DNA of 18,295 bases from Ophiocordyceps camponoti-saundersi (nom. inval.). Its lineage: Eukaryota; Ascomycota; Sordariomycetes; Hypocreales; Ophiocordycipitaceae. The notes under the pieces are model-generated. The model was not told where the DNA came from, did no database searches, and saw only the letters and a list, made by a program, of their open reading frames with translations. Of this stretch, positions 10,250 to 18,295 are shown one piece after another. Within the stretch, counting starts at the first letter, position 1. Each line of letters begins with the position of its first letter. The stretch spans positions 1-18,295 of the forward strand of contig PDHQ01000511.1 of assembly GCA_003339415.1 (NCBI GenBank), written 5' to 3'. The position numbers were made by a program, and so were the translations under genes.

Positions 10250-10400
10250 ATTACCGTAGCCGATAGCTACTTTTTTTATACGCGTTGCGTATCTTACCCG
10301 GCCCCGAGCTAGCCGCGGTCTTACCGCGCTACGGGGGGTTTTACCTCCTACGGGAGGGTTTTTCCTACCCGACTTATTATTAAGGTTCTAGCAGCTCCTA
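10250..10400 (+). other. GC-rich island close to the LINE A 3' end
   Basis: This is the most GC-rich stretch of the 3' region, with short complementary G and C runs (for example the GGGGGG at about 10333-10338 and CCTCC at 10345-10349). It is kept in reverse complement in insertion D at 12760-12900. Because D kept only the last 759 bp and still moved, sequences needed for recognition by the LINE reverse transcriptase probably lie in this shared part; the island is a candidate. Functional role is inference. Confidence 0.45.
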
Positions 10401-10411
10401 TAGCTACTAGC

Positions 10412-10433
10412 GTAATAATATAATAATAATAAT
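10412..10433 (+). repeat. (TAA)n tail of LINE A
   Basis: A short ATA/TAA array directly before the right target-site duplication. A simple-repeat tail at this position marks the 3' end and the + orientation of the LINE. Its border with the duplication is ambiguous by about three bases. Confidence 0.8.
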
Positions 10434-10446
10434 AATAAGTAATATA
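10434..10446. repeat. Target-site duplication, right copy (LINE A)
   Basis: AATAAGTAATATA, identical to 3780-3792. The sequence then continues as ATAACTAATAATT, matching the uninterrupted copy of family X (reverse complement of about 2410-2435). Confidence 0.75.
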
Positions 10447-11374
10447 ATAACTAATAATTAGGAAGCTAATATTTCCTTTAAAGCGGACTTTATAATAATA
10501 AGAGTATATATAAACTAAGTTTAATATAAAGTTTATATAGCTTACTTATTCTTCTAGCTATTATTATTATTATAAGTTAAGTTTTTATAATTAATTAAAA
10601 TAGCTTTAATAATATAATTTATTAAAGCTTTATTAATATAGCTAAGGAATATATAAAAGTTTTATTATCTTATAATAAACTTTATAATAGCTAATTTTAA
10701 GGGATAGCTAAATTATTATAGTAGAGCTATAAATAAGTTTAAAGAAAAGGTTAGGGGAGGTATTATTATATTTGCTTTTAAGCGTTTCCGCCCTTATTAT
10801 TACTAAACTTTAGTTAATATTAAAAAAAGAAAGGGGCGGTATATATAGAATTTTAGTCTATTAAGTTTTAAAGTTAGGAAATATATATATCTTTTTCTTA
10901 ATCTTATACCGCTCTTATCTTAAGGTAAAGTTAACTTTACCTAAAGTAAGACTTTTAATAAAAAAAGTAATAATATAATTTTTTCTTATAAGTTATAAAA
11001 TAAGTAAATTTACCTTTTATATATAAAATAATAAAATATTTATTATATTATAATTTTATTATATAATATTAGTAATATATTTAAATTAATAGTATTTAAA
11101 ATATTATTAAAGTTAAACTTTAATATATATATTTAAATATTAAAAATCTTTATTTATATTATTATATTTTTATTATAAATTTAATTTATATTTATTATAT
11201 TATTAATAATAATTATTAGGAAACTCTGCTAAGTTTTTAAATAATATCTTTTTATATATAATTATATTATTTAAATTTTATTTAAAAACTTAAATTTTTT
11301 TTAAAAGCTTCCTTATTACCTTATTATAAAGCTTATATTAATACTTTTTTTATAATAAGAGTATAACTTTTATT
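10447..11374 (+). mobile_element. Family X repeat, copy 2, right part
   Basis: This continues the X copy broken at 3792 and is the reverse complement of copy 1 from about 2425 down to 1492. Similarity ends near AACTTTTATT at 11366-11374. Many AT-only stretches make exact borders uncertain. No reading frame of note was seen; copy 1 and copy 2 differ mainly by transitions and small indels in A/T runs. Confidence 0.75.
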
Positions 11375-12547
11375 AATTAAGTATACTTTTTTTAAAAATA
11401 ATATAAAGCTATTTTAAATTAAATTAAAGCTTACAAATAATATTTTAAAATATTATTATAATATCGCTACTAAGTAATTTTCTTATTATAAAAGCTTAGC
11501 TTTATTTATAAAATTTATAATTAATATTTACTATAATTACCTTAAAGCTTTTAACTTAAAATAAAGTAATAATAAAGTTAAAATAAATTATAAGCTATTA
11601 TTTATATTACTTAAAAACTTACTTTTTAATAATCTTCGTTAGCGCTTTAGCTATAATTATAGCTTATATTAAAGAAATTTCGCTCCCTTTAAAGCTATAG
11701 AAAAAGAGGAGATTATAGCTATAATAGCTAAAAAAATATTACTAATTAATAAAGTTAAAGTAAGGGGGGCGCCTTACTAAACGTTTTTATACTCCGCTAT
11801 TTATTTAATAATTACTTATATAAAGATAAAAATATTTCTTAAAATAATTTTATTAATATTTACTTTAGCTTTTAATAAAGTAATAAATATAATAAACTCT
11901 TAAATTTAAAATTATTATAATTCGGAGTAAAGCTATATTTTAAGTAAAATATTTTTATAATTATAATTAACTTATATAATATTACCCTCCCTTTTATAAT
12001 TACTTTAAGCGCGGCTTATTATTATTATAAGGTAATAAAGGGAGCGAAGTTTACTTATAATATAAAAATAAAAAGTTTATATTTATATTATTATAAGCGT
12101 GAAGTTTATAAGATATATAAAAGTTAGCCTATACTATATTAAAAACTCTTATAATTATATTATATATAAATAATAATAATAATAATAACTTATTTTTTAT
12201 TTTTATAATTAACTTAAAATATTTATATTTTATTAAAGTATATTTTAGGGAAAGTAAAAAAAGAAGCTTATACGAAGTTAATTTTAATTAAAATAATAAT
12301 AAAGTTTTAAAATTTAAAATTATATTAATATAAAATATTATAAAGTTAAGCTTAATTAAAAAAAAACTATTAAGTTATTTATAATAAAAGTAACTTTAGT
12401 TAAAATAATAGCTATTATAATAGCTATTAATATTTATATAATTATAATAACTTATAATATTATTATAATAAAGAAAGCTTTAATTAAATTTTAAGCTTTT
12501 TAAACGCTTAAAGTTACTTAGCTTTAAGTTATATAATCGCTTATATA
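11375..12547. other. AT-rich gene-free stretch
   Basis: No recognised gene or element. It holds a short (TAA)n run at about 12171-12188, and a few GC-retaining spots, for example AGGGGGGCGCC near 11763-11773 and 12008-12015. It is probably RIP-degraded repeat DNA of a family not duplicated in this window. LINE B begins at its right end without an identifiable duplication, because the 3' end of LINE B is missing. Confidence 0.5.
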
Positions 12548-12712
12548 TAACTTTTTATAATAATAAGATAAGACCTGTTATTTAATATTCCGCTCGCTAT
12601 AATATATTTATTATTAAGAAGATAATAATAGCGCTTACGGCGGCTAAGGCTAGGGCTTAAAAAATAAGCAATACTCTTATAATTATAAATAAGGGGTTGC
12701 GGGGACTAAGTT

Positions 12713-12727
12713 AGTCCTTATAATATT
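12713..12727. repeat. Target-site duplication, left copy (insertion D)
   Basis: AGTCCTTATAATATT, repeated perfectly at 13487-13501. The matching site in LINE A is single, AGTCCTCGTAGCACT at 3958-3972. Confidence 0.9.
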
Positions 12728-13486
12728 ATTATTATAGTACTCTAAAAGCTATAGAAGTAGCTGCTAGAACCTCGGCAGTAAGTCGAGTAGGAAAAACCCT
12801 TCTAAAAGAGGTAAAACCCCCCGCTATATAGTAGGACCGCGTCCGGCTTAGGGCTAGGCTAAGCGCTCTACGCGTATAAAGAAAATAACTATCGGTTATA
12901 GTAATACTATATAACGTAAAGAAAGATAAAAAAAGATAGATAAGATAAGGAAAAGATAATAGTAGCGGCGGTGCATATTACCTATATATACTAGTATATA
13001 CCTCTCTAGCTTTTAAGTATATATTACTTAACTTTTAAGTATATAGCTATATACCTCTTTTATATATAGTATATACCTAAATATATACCCCTTTTTTAAG
13101 CTTTCCTAATCGGGAAACTTTTTTAATTAAAAAGTTAGTTTTTATAAATTAGTAACTTAAGGCCTAAGAATATATAAAAAAAGGGGGGGTCGCTTTTACT
13201 AATATAAGCAAGCTATTATTATCTCGTTATTTTTTTAGTAATTTTAACTATATAAGTAATTTTTAGCGCGCGTAACTAATTTATAGCTAACTTATACCGG
13301 AGTAGAATACCCGCTAAACTTAACTTTCCTCGAGCGGTATTTTACGCGGGGTATATTAGTGCGCTTATTAGCTTTAGGGACCTTTATTAGGTATAAAGAA
13401 GTAAGTACTCGGCCCTAGCGTGCGTCCGTATCTGCTAATAACCGGGGCAAACTATCTAAGCGCGGCCTGCGTTAAATACGCGAATA
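12728..13486 (-). mobile_element. Insertion D: 5'-truncated LINE copy (last ~0.75 kb) in reverse orientation
   Basis: It lies between perfect 15-bp direct repeats and is the reverse complement of LINE A from about 10420 to 9699. The shared features are the GAGCTGCTAGAACC-like 3' end, the GC island, the paired palindromes, the AGGCCT/AAGGGG region and the TACGCGAATA edge. The A-end tail is short (ATAATAAT, read on the minus strand at 12728-12735). Truncation at the LINE 5' side, a simple tail and a 15-bp duplication fit target-primed reverse transcription. D keeps about ten CpA/TpG in 759 bp, several times the density elsewhere, and more GC, so it is younger or was less mutated. On the + strand, its right part (about 13285-13480) has a mostly open frame matching the antisense frame of LINE A. 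Confidence 0.8.
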
Positions 13487-13501
13487 AGTCCTTATAATAT
13501 T
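13487..13501. repeat. Target-site duplication, right copy (insertion D)
   Basis: Second perfect copy of AGTCCTTATAATATT. After it, the sequence resumes as CTTAGTTTAGCTAAGGG, matching LINE A at 3973-3988 (CCTAATCTAGCTAAGGG). Confidence 0.9.
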
Positions 13502-13509
13502 CTTAGTTT

Positions 13510-14860
13510 AGCTAAGGGTAATATAATAATAATATTAAGATAAATAAAGTAATAAACTAAGTATAGTGCTTTAGTAATTATAATATAAAGGATATATATA
13601 GTAAGCTTATTATAATAATACTAGCTATAGCGTTTTCCGAAATATAAGATATTATAATAGCTCTTAAGGCTAAATTTTATAAAAAATATATAGCTACTTT
13701 AAACTAAACTAAGACCTAACTTTTATCTAAGATTATTAAGTTAATTAAAAAAATAGTTATTAAAGCTATATAAAAAGCCCTCTTATTAATAGCTAGTCTT
13801 AATACTAATTAGGCTCGCTTAATATAAGTATTTATAGCTACTAATAGATATATAATAGTTAAACTTATCTTAAGCTACTTTAATAGAAAAGTTATTATAT
13901 TTATAAAAAATATTATAATTAATAAAAATACCTTATAACTAACTTTATAAAAGATTATATAAGCTATAAATATAGCTTTAAAATATAAAGCGATATTAGT
14001 AATATAATAGCTTCTTAGTAAAGATATTATAGTTATATTTTATTTAAAATATAAAAGGCGAGTAGCTTTAGTTAAGTAAATTCTTATTATTTTTAAAAAG
14101 GGAGCGGTTTATAATTAGAAGACTTACTTTATTATAGTAAAAAAAGTATATATAAAAGCTACTTATAGCGACTAAAATATACTTATATAATAAATTAAGA
14201 AAGTTAATAAAGTTAAAATTACCTAAGTTTAAGCTCTCCGGCCCTATAGCGAGGGAGCTATATATATATATTTAATATTAAAAGTTATTAATATAATAAA
14301 TATTAATAAACTTATATAAAATAAACTTATAATAAATATAGAAATTTTCTAAGTTAAGGTTTATAATAACGCGGTATAGCCTTAATAATATTATTAATAT
14401 TATTAATTTAAATATATAGCGAAATACTATTGCGAATAATTATATTATAGCTTTTACGTAGCCGTAGCGTACTTAAAAAGGGAAAGCGTATCCTTAGCTT
14501 TAGCTAAAAATAAAACTAAAAGCTATATCCTCTATAAGAGATACTACGCCTTATAGTCCTAAAACTATCTTACTTTAAAAGCGTATTAAGATTAAGTATA
14601 TAATAACTACGCTTATTAACTATATAAGTTTTAGAATTACTTATAGCTAACTTAATTTTAATTTAATAATAGCTTTATTAAGGTTTAGTCTTAGAAATAA
14701 TCTCTCCCGCCCCTATTATAGTTATAAGCTATAATTTAATTTAATATAAATAAGGATTTTAATCTAGCACTAAAAAGGGGCCGCGATAGGACTAATATTA
14801 CTCCTAGTACTTAAAAAGGATAGGGAGCTAGTAAGGGATAAGAAGCCCCCTTATCTACCT
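13510..14860 (+). pseudogene. LINE B ORF1 remnant (gag-like, three zinc knuckles)
   Basis: This is the same protein as in LINE A, and here the whole knuckle region stays in one frame from 14074 to beyond 14570. With Tyr read as former Cys or His: knuckle 1 at 14389-14430 (CX2CX4HX4C), knuckle 2 at about 14446-14485 (CX2CX4H, fourth ligand now Ser), knuckle 3 at 14524-14568 (CX2CX3HX6C). Three knuckles in a row are typical of ORF1 in I/Tad-type LINEs. A TGC codon survives at 14431-14433. The proline-rich linker is 48 bases shorter than in A. Stops are TAA and TAG at former Gln/Trp positions. The exact start is unknown. Confidence 0.8.
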
Positions 14861-14879
14861 TAATATAATTATAAACCTT

Positions 14880-17446
14880 TACCTTATCCGCCTCTAATAA
14901 AGATTAAAACTCTTTTTTAGAATATATAAAAGCGTAACTATTTTATATATATAGCGCTTTATAGCTTAGTTAGCTATAATTTTATTTATATATAGGAATT
15001 ATAATATAATTAATTTAGTCGCTTATTATTATTAAGTATCTTATTATATAAACTTATAAATTCTAATAGCTAAGTAATTTTTTATATTTATAAATAATTA
15101 AACTTTTCCTTTTAAACCCCCTTTACCGCCCCTAATATAATATCTATTCTTTTCTATATCTCGCCTTTATTATAAATTATATCTATTTACTTACCCTTAT
15201 TAATAATTAAGTTAGGTTTTTTTAAAAAAAAATATTATTTATTCTAACTTTAGCTTAATAGCTACCCTTTTATATAGCGATTTTAACCTTTACTACCCCT
15301 TTTAAAATTATTATAAATAGTCCTCTCTTAAAATATCTAACTATCTTAAGCTAGTAATTAGCTTTTAACTTAGCCTTTTTACGCCTCTAAGTAAGGTTAC
15401 TTAAGAAATATATAATAAGCTAACTAAAACTATTAATTTAGCTTAAGCTACGCTTAATTATTAAGCGATATATTTAAGGAATAACTTTAACCTTATTAGC
15501 TTTAACTATATTCTATAAATTATCCTTATTAATATTAATCTTTATTTTAATATAATTTTAACTAAGATATAGCGCTCCTTTTACTTAGATATCCTTATAG
15601 CTAAGATATAAGATTAACTTAAACTAAACTTATATTTTACTATAATACCTAAAAAGCTTAAAAGTATAATTACTTTACTTTATAATTAGCTAGAAATAAT
15701 AATAAAAATAATAATATTAATATATATTTAAACTTACTTTATAGCGTAAAATTAGTAACCTTAAGCGATAGCTATTATTATAATAATTATAAAAAAAGCC
15801 TAGCGTTATTAGAGTATTAATTTTACTAACTTTTATTAATAAGATTACTAAAAAGTAATAAAAGTATAAAAGTTAATAATTAGTATAATACGCTATAGCG
15901 CTTAGCGTAATTTCCTTAATAATATCTTTATAAAATTATTAACTTTTTAAATTATAAAATATTAAGCTTAGCTATAAAGCTAGGCTACGCTTAAGCTAAT
16001 ATATACCTTTATATTTTAGAAATACTTAGAATTAATACTAGCGATTATTTTCTCTAATAAGGTAACTTTACTTAGCTAATAATTTTTTTTAGCTTTAACT
16101 AATTTAGCCCTTTTACTTATTTTAGATAATCCCTTCCCTTTTTTTTATATTAAGCGTATTACTATTATTAAAAATATTTACTTTACCCTTTTTTTAATCG
16201 CTTCTTAGAAATTAGCTAGCCTTAATAAAATTCTAGTTAAGTTTTTAAAAAAATATAAACTCCCCTTTATTTAGGTTTTCTAAAAAATCTTCTAAAGCTA
16301 TATTAATAATAGTTATTTTCTATTATAATTTAAAATTTTTAATATTATAATTATCCGGAAAATAAGTAAATTATTAGCTATATATTATACTTTTAGTAAA
16401 TATAAGCTAATTTTACTCCTTAATATAATAGGGAAAATCTTAAAGATAATTATAGCTAAGAAAATTATATTAATAATAAAGGAGGCCTAGATCCTCCCTA
16501 ATAGCTAGATAAGTAATAAATTATAACGCTTTATTAATATAGTAGTTTTTATATTTATTAGAATAATTAAGATAATTTAAAACTAAAGCGGTACCGCTTT
16601 ACTCCTTTTATTAAACTTTACTAAAGCTTTTAATTATATTTTTTATAATAAGTTAATTATTATTATAAATTACCTAAGCTTCCTTAAATAAGTTATAGCG
16701 TTTATTTAATTATATTTTATAAACTATATCTTAAGATTTAAGTTTAATTATAAACTTAGCGATATTTTCTTAATTTAGTAAAAGGTCTCTTAAAAGTTTT
16801 TAATATTACTAATTCTTTTCCTTCTATATATATCCTTACTATATTAACGCTTAAACTTAATATTAAGTCTCCTTATAATAAAGTTTATAAATAATATTAA
16901 TATTCTTAATATTAAACGCGATAAAGCTTAGGTATTACTTTAACTTAAGTATATATAGCGAATTTATAAATAATAAGCTTTAGAATATAAAATAACTTTT
17001 TAGCTAGCTAAAAATAAGTTAATATATTTTATAAAAGTAAGGATAGCGGATATAACTAAGCTATAGCTTAAAGCTATAATAATATAACTAATATAAGAGG
17101 CGCGATTTTTAAAAGTTTAGTTATATTATAAGCTATATTAAAAATCTTACTTTTTAAAACTTTTTACTAAGCTAAAGCGCTAATACTTAGCCCTTACTAA
17201 GATTATAGCCTTATATAAAGCTATATCTTATTAAAAGTAAGGGAAATTTATATTAAAGCTATTAAATTAGCTATTATATTTAGTATAACTTAATTCGCCT
17301 TATTTATATAGCTAAGGGGGATATTATATAATTTTATTATAAAGGCCTTAGCTATAAAGTAATCTAAGTACCTCTAGGTTATTATTAAAGCTTATAAGGC
17401 TACCTTTATTTACTATATTAAAGCTAAAGCTTTTATTTTACCTTTT
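14880..17446 (+). pseudogene. LINE B ORF2 remnant (endonuclease and RT, C-terminus missing)
   Basis: The endonuclease block SDFNLYYPF*N is at 15276-15308. RT block A, LLLLNFTKAFNYIFYNKL, is at 16599-16655 and keeps the KAF of the family consensus that A has changed to KTF. RT block B is at 16782-16832, with both glycines around the VPQ core changed to Lys. These blocks share one frame. The ATPI-like block at 17399-17446 is in another frame: B is one base shorter than A near 17212, so it has one frameshift. The reading is cut at 17446, and the Cys/His C-terminus and the 3' region seen in A are absent. Confidence 0.8.
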
Positions 17447-17810
17447 ATATAATAAATCGGCTATAAGTACTTATATACTTATCTGATTACTAAGCAAACT
17501 GCTTAGTAAAATCCGCGATAAATTCTTATATAAGCAGAAAATATTACTTATATTAGTAAGCTACCTAAATAAGGTATAAAATACTAATATTTAAATATTT
17601 AAGTATTTTATATATATACTTAATAAAGGTATTTTAATTACCTAAGCGGATTTCCTATTTAGGAAATCTTATACGATATATATTTAATAATACCTTAGTA
17701 TCTTATAAGTATTAGGTACTTATATTTATTAAGCTTTAAAGCGTATAAAAAAGTATTAAGACTTTAAAGTAACTTTTCTTAATACTTAAGAAAAGTATAT
17801 AGCTTTAATA
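17447..17810. other. AT-rich flank with several perfect hairpins
   Basis: No gene was recognised. Three perfect inverted repeats occur: TTACTAAGCA/TGCTTAGTAA with a 3-base loop (17487-17509), GATTTCCTA/TAGGAAATC with a 2-base loop (17649-17668), and ACTTTTCTTA/TAAGAAAAGT with a 5-base loop (17772-17796). CpA and TpG survive at three places within the first hairpin region. The stretch may be part of the element that removed the 3' end of LINE B. Confidence 0.5.
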
Positions 17811-17814
17811 AGCG

Positions 17815-17841
17815 TAGCCGAGCCTAGCCGAGCTTAGCCGA
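17815..17841 (+). repeat. 10-bp tandem repeat TAGCCGAGCC
   Basis: About 2.7 units of TAGCCGAGCC/T. It is GC-rich compared with its surroundings. Confidence 0.8.
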
Positions 17842-17854
17842 ATTACCCTATACC

Positions 17855-17908
17855 TAACCGGAGTTACCGGAGATACCGGAGTTACTAGAGATACCGGAGA
17901 TAAGCGGA
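17855..17908 (+). repeat. 9-bp tandem repeat around ACCGGAG
   Basis: Six units of the type NTACCGGAG (fourth unit TTACTAGAG, last unit ATAAGCGGA). The 9-bp period would keep a reading frame if the region was once coding, but no wider frame supports that. Confidence 0.8.
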
Positions 17909-17972
17909 CTTAACGATAAGCGTAATAATCGGGAAATTATATAGTAATCGAAAGAGAGATAAGTTTCTATGC

Positions 17973-18054
17973 TTTTATTCGCTACGGAAAAGCGGGGTAA
18001 AAGCGGGGCAGATAAGAAAACGGAATTTTACTCGCTATAAGAAGCGGGGTAAAA
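17973..18054 (+). repeat. Direct repeat pair of about 30 bp
   Basis: TTTTATTCGCTACGGAAAAG with the following GCGGGGTAAAA (17973-18002) is matched by TTTTACTCGCTATAAGAAG and the following CGGGGTAAAA (18026-18054). A further AAGCGGGG half-unit sits between them at 18001-18008. The differences between units are mostly transitions. Confidence 0.7.
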
Positions 18055-18121
18055 ATAAGTCTTAGTTTCTAAAAGCTTCTAGTAGCTTCTATAGAATTAA
18101 TAAGCGAAGGAAGGAAAAGGA

Positions 18122-18178
18122 CTATATAAGGAGGCTTTCCCTCCCTCTCTTTCCTTTCCTTTTTCTTCTTCCTTCCTT
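18122..18178 (+). promoter_or_regulatory. Possible TATA box followed by a pyrimidine tract (promoter or LTR remnant)
   Basis: CTATATAAGG (18122-18131) is followed by a long, nearly pure C/T tract (about 18135-18178). A TATA box followed by a CT-rich start region is common in fungal promoters and in LTRs of fungal retroelements. With the short direct repeats upstream it resembles a U3-R arrangement, but I see no second LTR, primer-binding site or TG..CA ends; those ends would be erased by RIP anyway. Confidence 0.35.
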
Positions 18179-18295
18179 AAGCTTTTAATTCTAGGTCTCC
18201 CTTACCTTAGAATTAGTAATTAATAATAAATATTCTTTTAGCTTACTAATTATCTTTTCTTTTATTAATTATTAATTATCCCTTCCTTTATTAAT
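18179..18295. other. AT-rich window end
   Basis: AT-rich sequence with repeated AATTA/TTAAT motifs and an inverted pair, AATTCTA (18187-18193) with TAGAATT (18217-18223). No gene or RNA was seen. Confidence 0.4.

Larger units (their letters stand above)
3793..10433 (+). mobile_element. LINE A: full-length Tad1-like non-LTR retrotransposon, RIP-inactivated
   Basis: The element has a GC-richer 5' region (3793-4000), ORF1 remnant, ORF2 remnant, a 1.7-kb 3' region and a (TAA)n tail near 10413-10433, all inside family X and flanked by a 10-13 bp duplication. Its length of about 6.6 kb is close to what is usual for fungal Tad1-like LINEs. Its 5' end (TAACCTTTTATAA) agrees with that of LINE B at 12548, so both copies appear complete at the 5' side. 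Zinc knuckles in ORF1 and endonuclease, reverse transcriptase and C-terminal blocks in ORF2 identify the class. All stops seen in the diagnostic stretches are TAA or TAG, replacing Gln or Trp codons. No RNase H domain was seen between the RT and the C-terminal block. The tail and TSD place the 1.7-kb 3' part inside the element, though an independent insertion there cannot be excluded. Confidence 0.85.
12548..17446 (+). mobile_element. LINE B: second Tad1-like LINE copy, 3' truncated, interrupted by insertion D
   Basis: It aligns with LINE A from the first base (TAACTTTTTATAA against TAACCTTTTATAA at 3793) through ORF1, endonuclease, RT and into the ATPI block, then stops abruptly at about 17446, matching A near 7965. 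Without the 759-bp insertion D and one TSD copy its length is about 4.1 kb. LINEs usually lose their 5' side, so a 3' loss points to a later deletion, rearrangement or another insertion. It is more decayed than A: GC-rich parts of A at 3880-3960 are mostly AT here, including changes outside the CpA context. Confidence 0.85.

Noticed and set aside
8700..10433. Independent minus-strand retroelement following LINE A
   Set aside because: Not excluded, but less likely: the matching duplication pairs 3780 with 10434, the tail is on the + strand, and D shows that the right part moves as a LINE 3' end.
1492..11374. Terminal inverted repeats of a DNA transposon at the ends of family X
   Set aside because: Both ends are A/T-only stretches and their similarity is no more than such composition gives by chance; no target-site duplication was found.
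12728..13486. Solo LTR
   Set aside because: The 15-bp target-site duplication is too long for an LTR element, one end has a simple-repeat tail, and the sequence equals the 3' end of the LINE, as expected for 5' truncation.
1..18295. Mitochondrial, plastid or Plasmodium-like genome from AT richness
   Set aside because: The AT richness comes with selective loss of CpA/TpG and with LINE ORFs broken only by TAA/TAG, which is the RIP signature and not a general AT bias.

Overview
The window is about 18.3 kb of extremely AT-rich DNA with no intact gene. CpA and its complement TpG are almost gone: I count about 46 in the whole window, where well over a thousand would be expected even at this composition. 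TpA is in huge excess. On both strands together I find only four ATG triplets. TGA stops are almost absent, while TAA and TAG stand where Gln (CAA/CAG) and Trp (TGG) codons must have been. This is the footprint of repeat-induced point mutation (RIP), which is known from filamentous ascomycetes (Pezizomycotina). The degraded LINE proteins also look like the Tad1-like elements of these fungi. The likely source is a RIP-degraded heterochromatic block (centromeric, pericentromeric or subtelomeric) of such a fungus; the species cannot be told.

Layout. 1-1490: a perfect (AAT)32 array at the edge, then AT-rich DNA with a purine tract and a C-rich, strand-asymmetric block. 1492-2605: a first copy of an unclassified ~1.1 kb repeat, called family X here. 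2606-3604: gene-free, ending in a 21-bp tandem repeat. 3605-11374: a second, oppositely oriented X copy, split by a full-length LINE (LINE A, 3793-10433, + strand) that is flanked by a 10-13 bp target-site duplication and ends in a (TAA)n tail. 11375-12547: gene-free AT-rich DNA. 12548-17446: LINE B, a second and more decayed copy of the same LINE, cut off at its 3' side. LINE B carries a 759-bp insertion (D, 12728-13486) between perfect 15-bp direct repeats; D is the 3' end of the same LINE family in the opposite orientation. 17447-18295: a flank with palindromes, short tandem repeats and a TATA/pyrimidine-tract block that may be a promoter or LTR remnant.

How the parts fit. LINE ORF1 is a gag-like nucleic-acid-binding protein with three zinc-knuckle remnants. 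ORF2 shows an endonuclease GDFN block, reverse transcriptase blocks and a C-terminal Cys/His region. In LINE A the ORF2 blocks all share one frame, so the gene was destroyed by point mutation rather than by indels. The 1.7-kb 3' part of LINE A contains a second, antisense degenerate reading frame of unknown product, the least expected item here. Relative ages can be read: X is oldest, LINE A jumped into X, and D jumped into LINE B after that site had already gained RIP-type changes.
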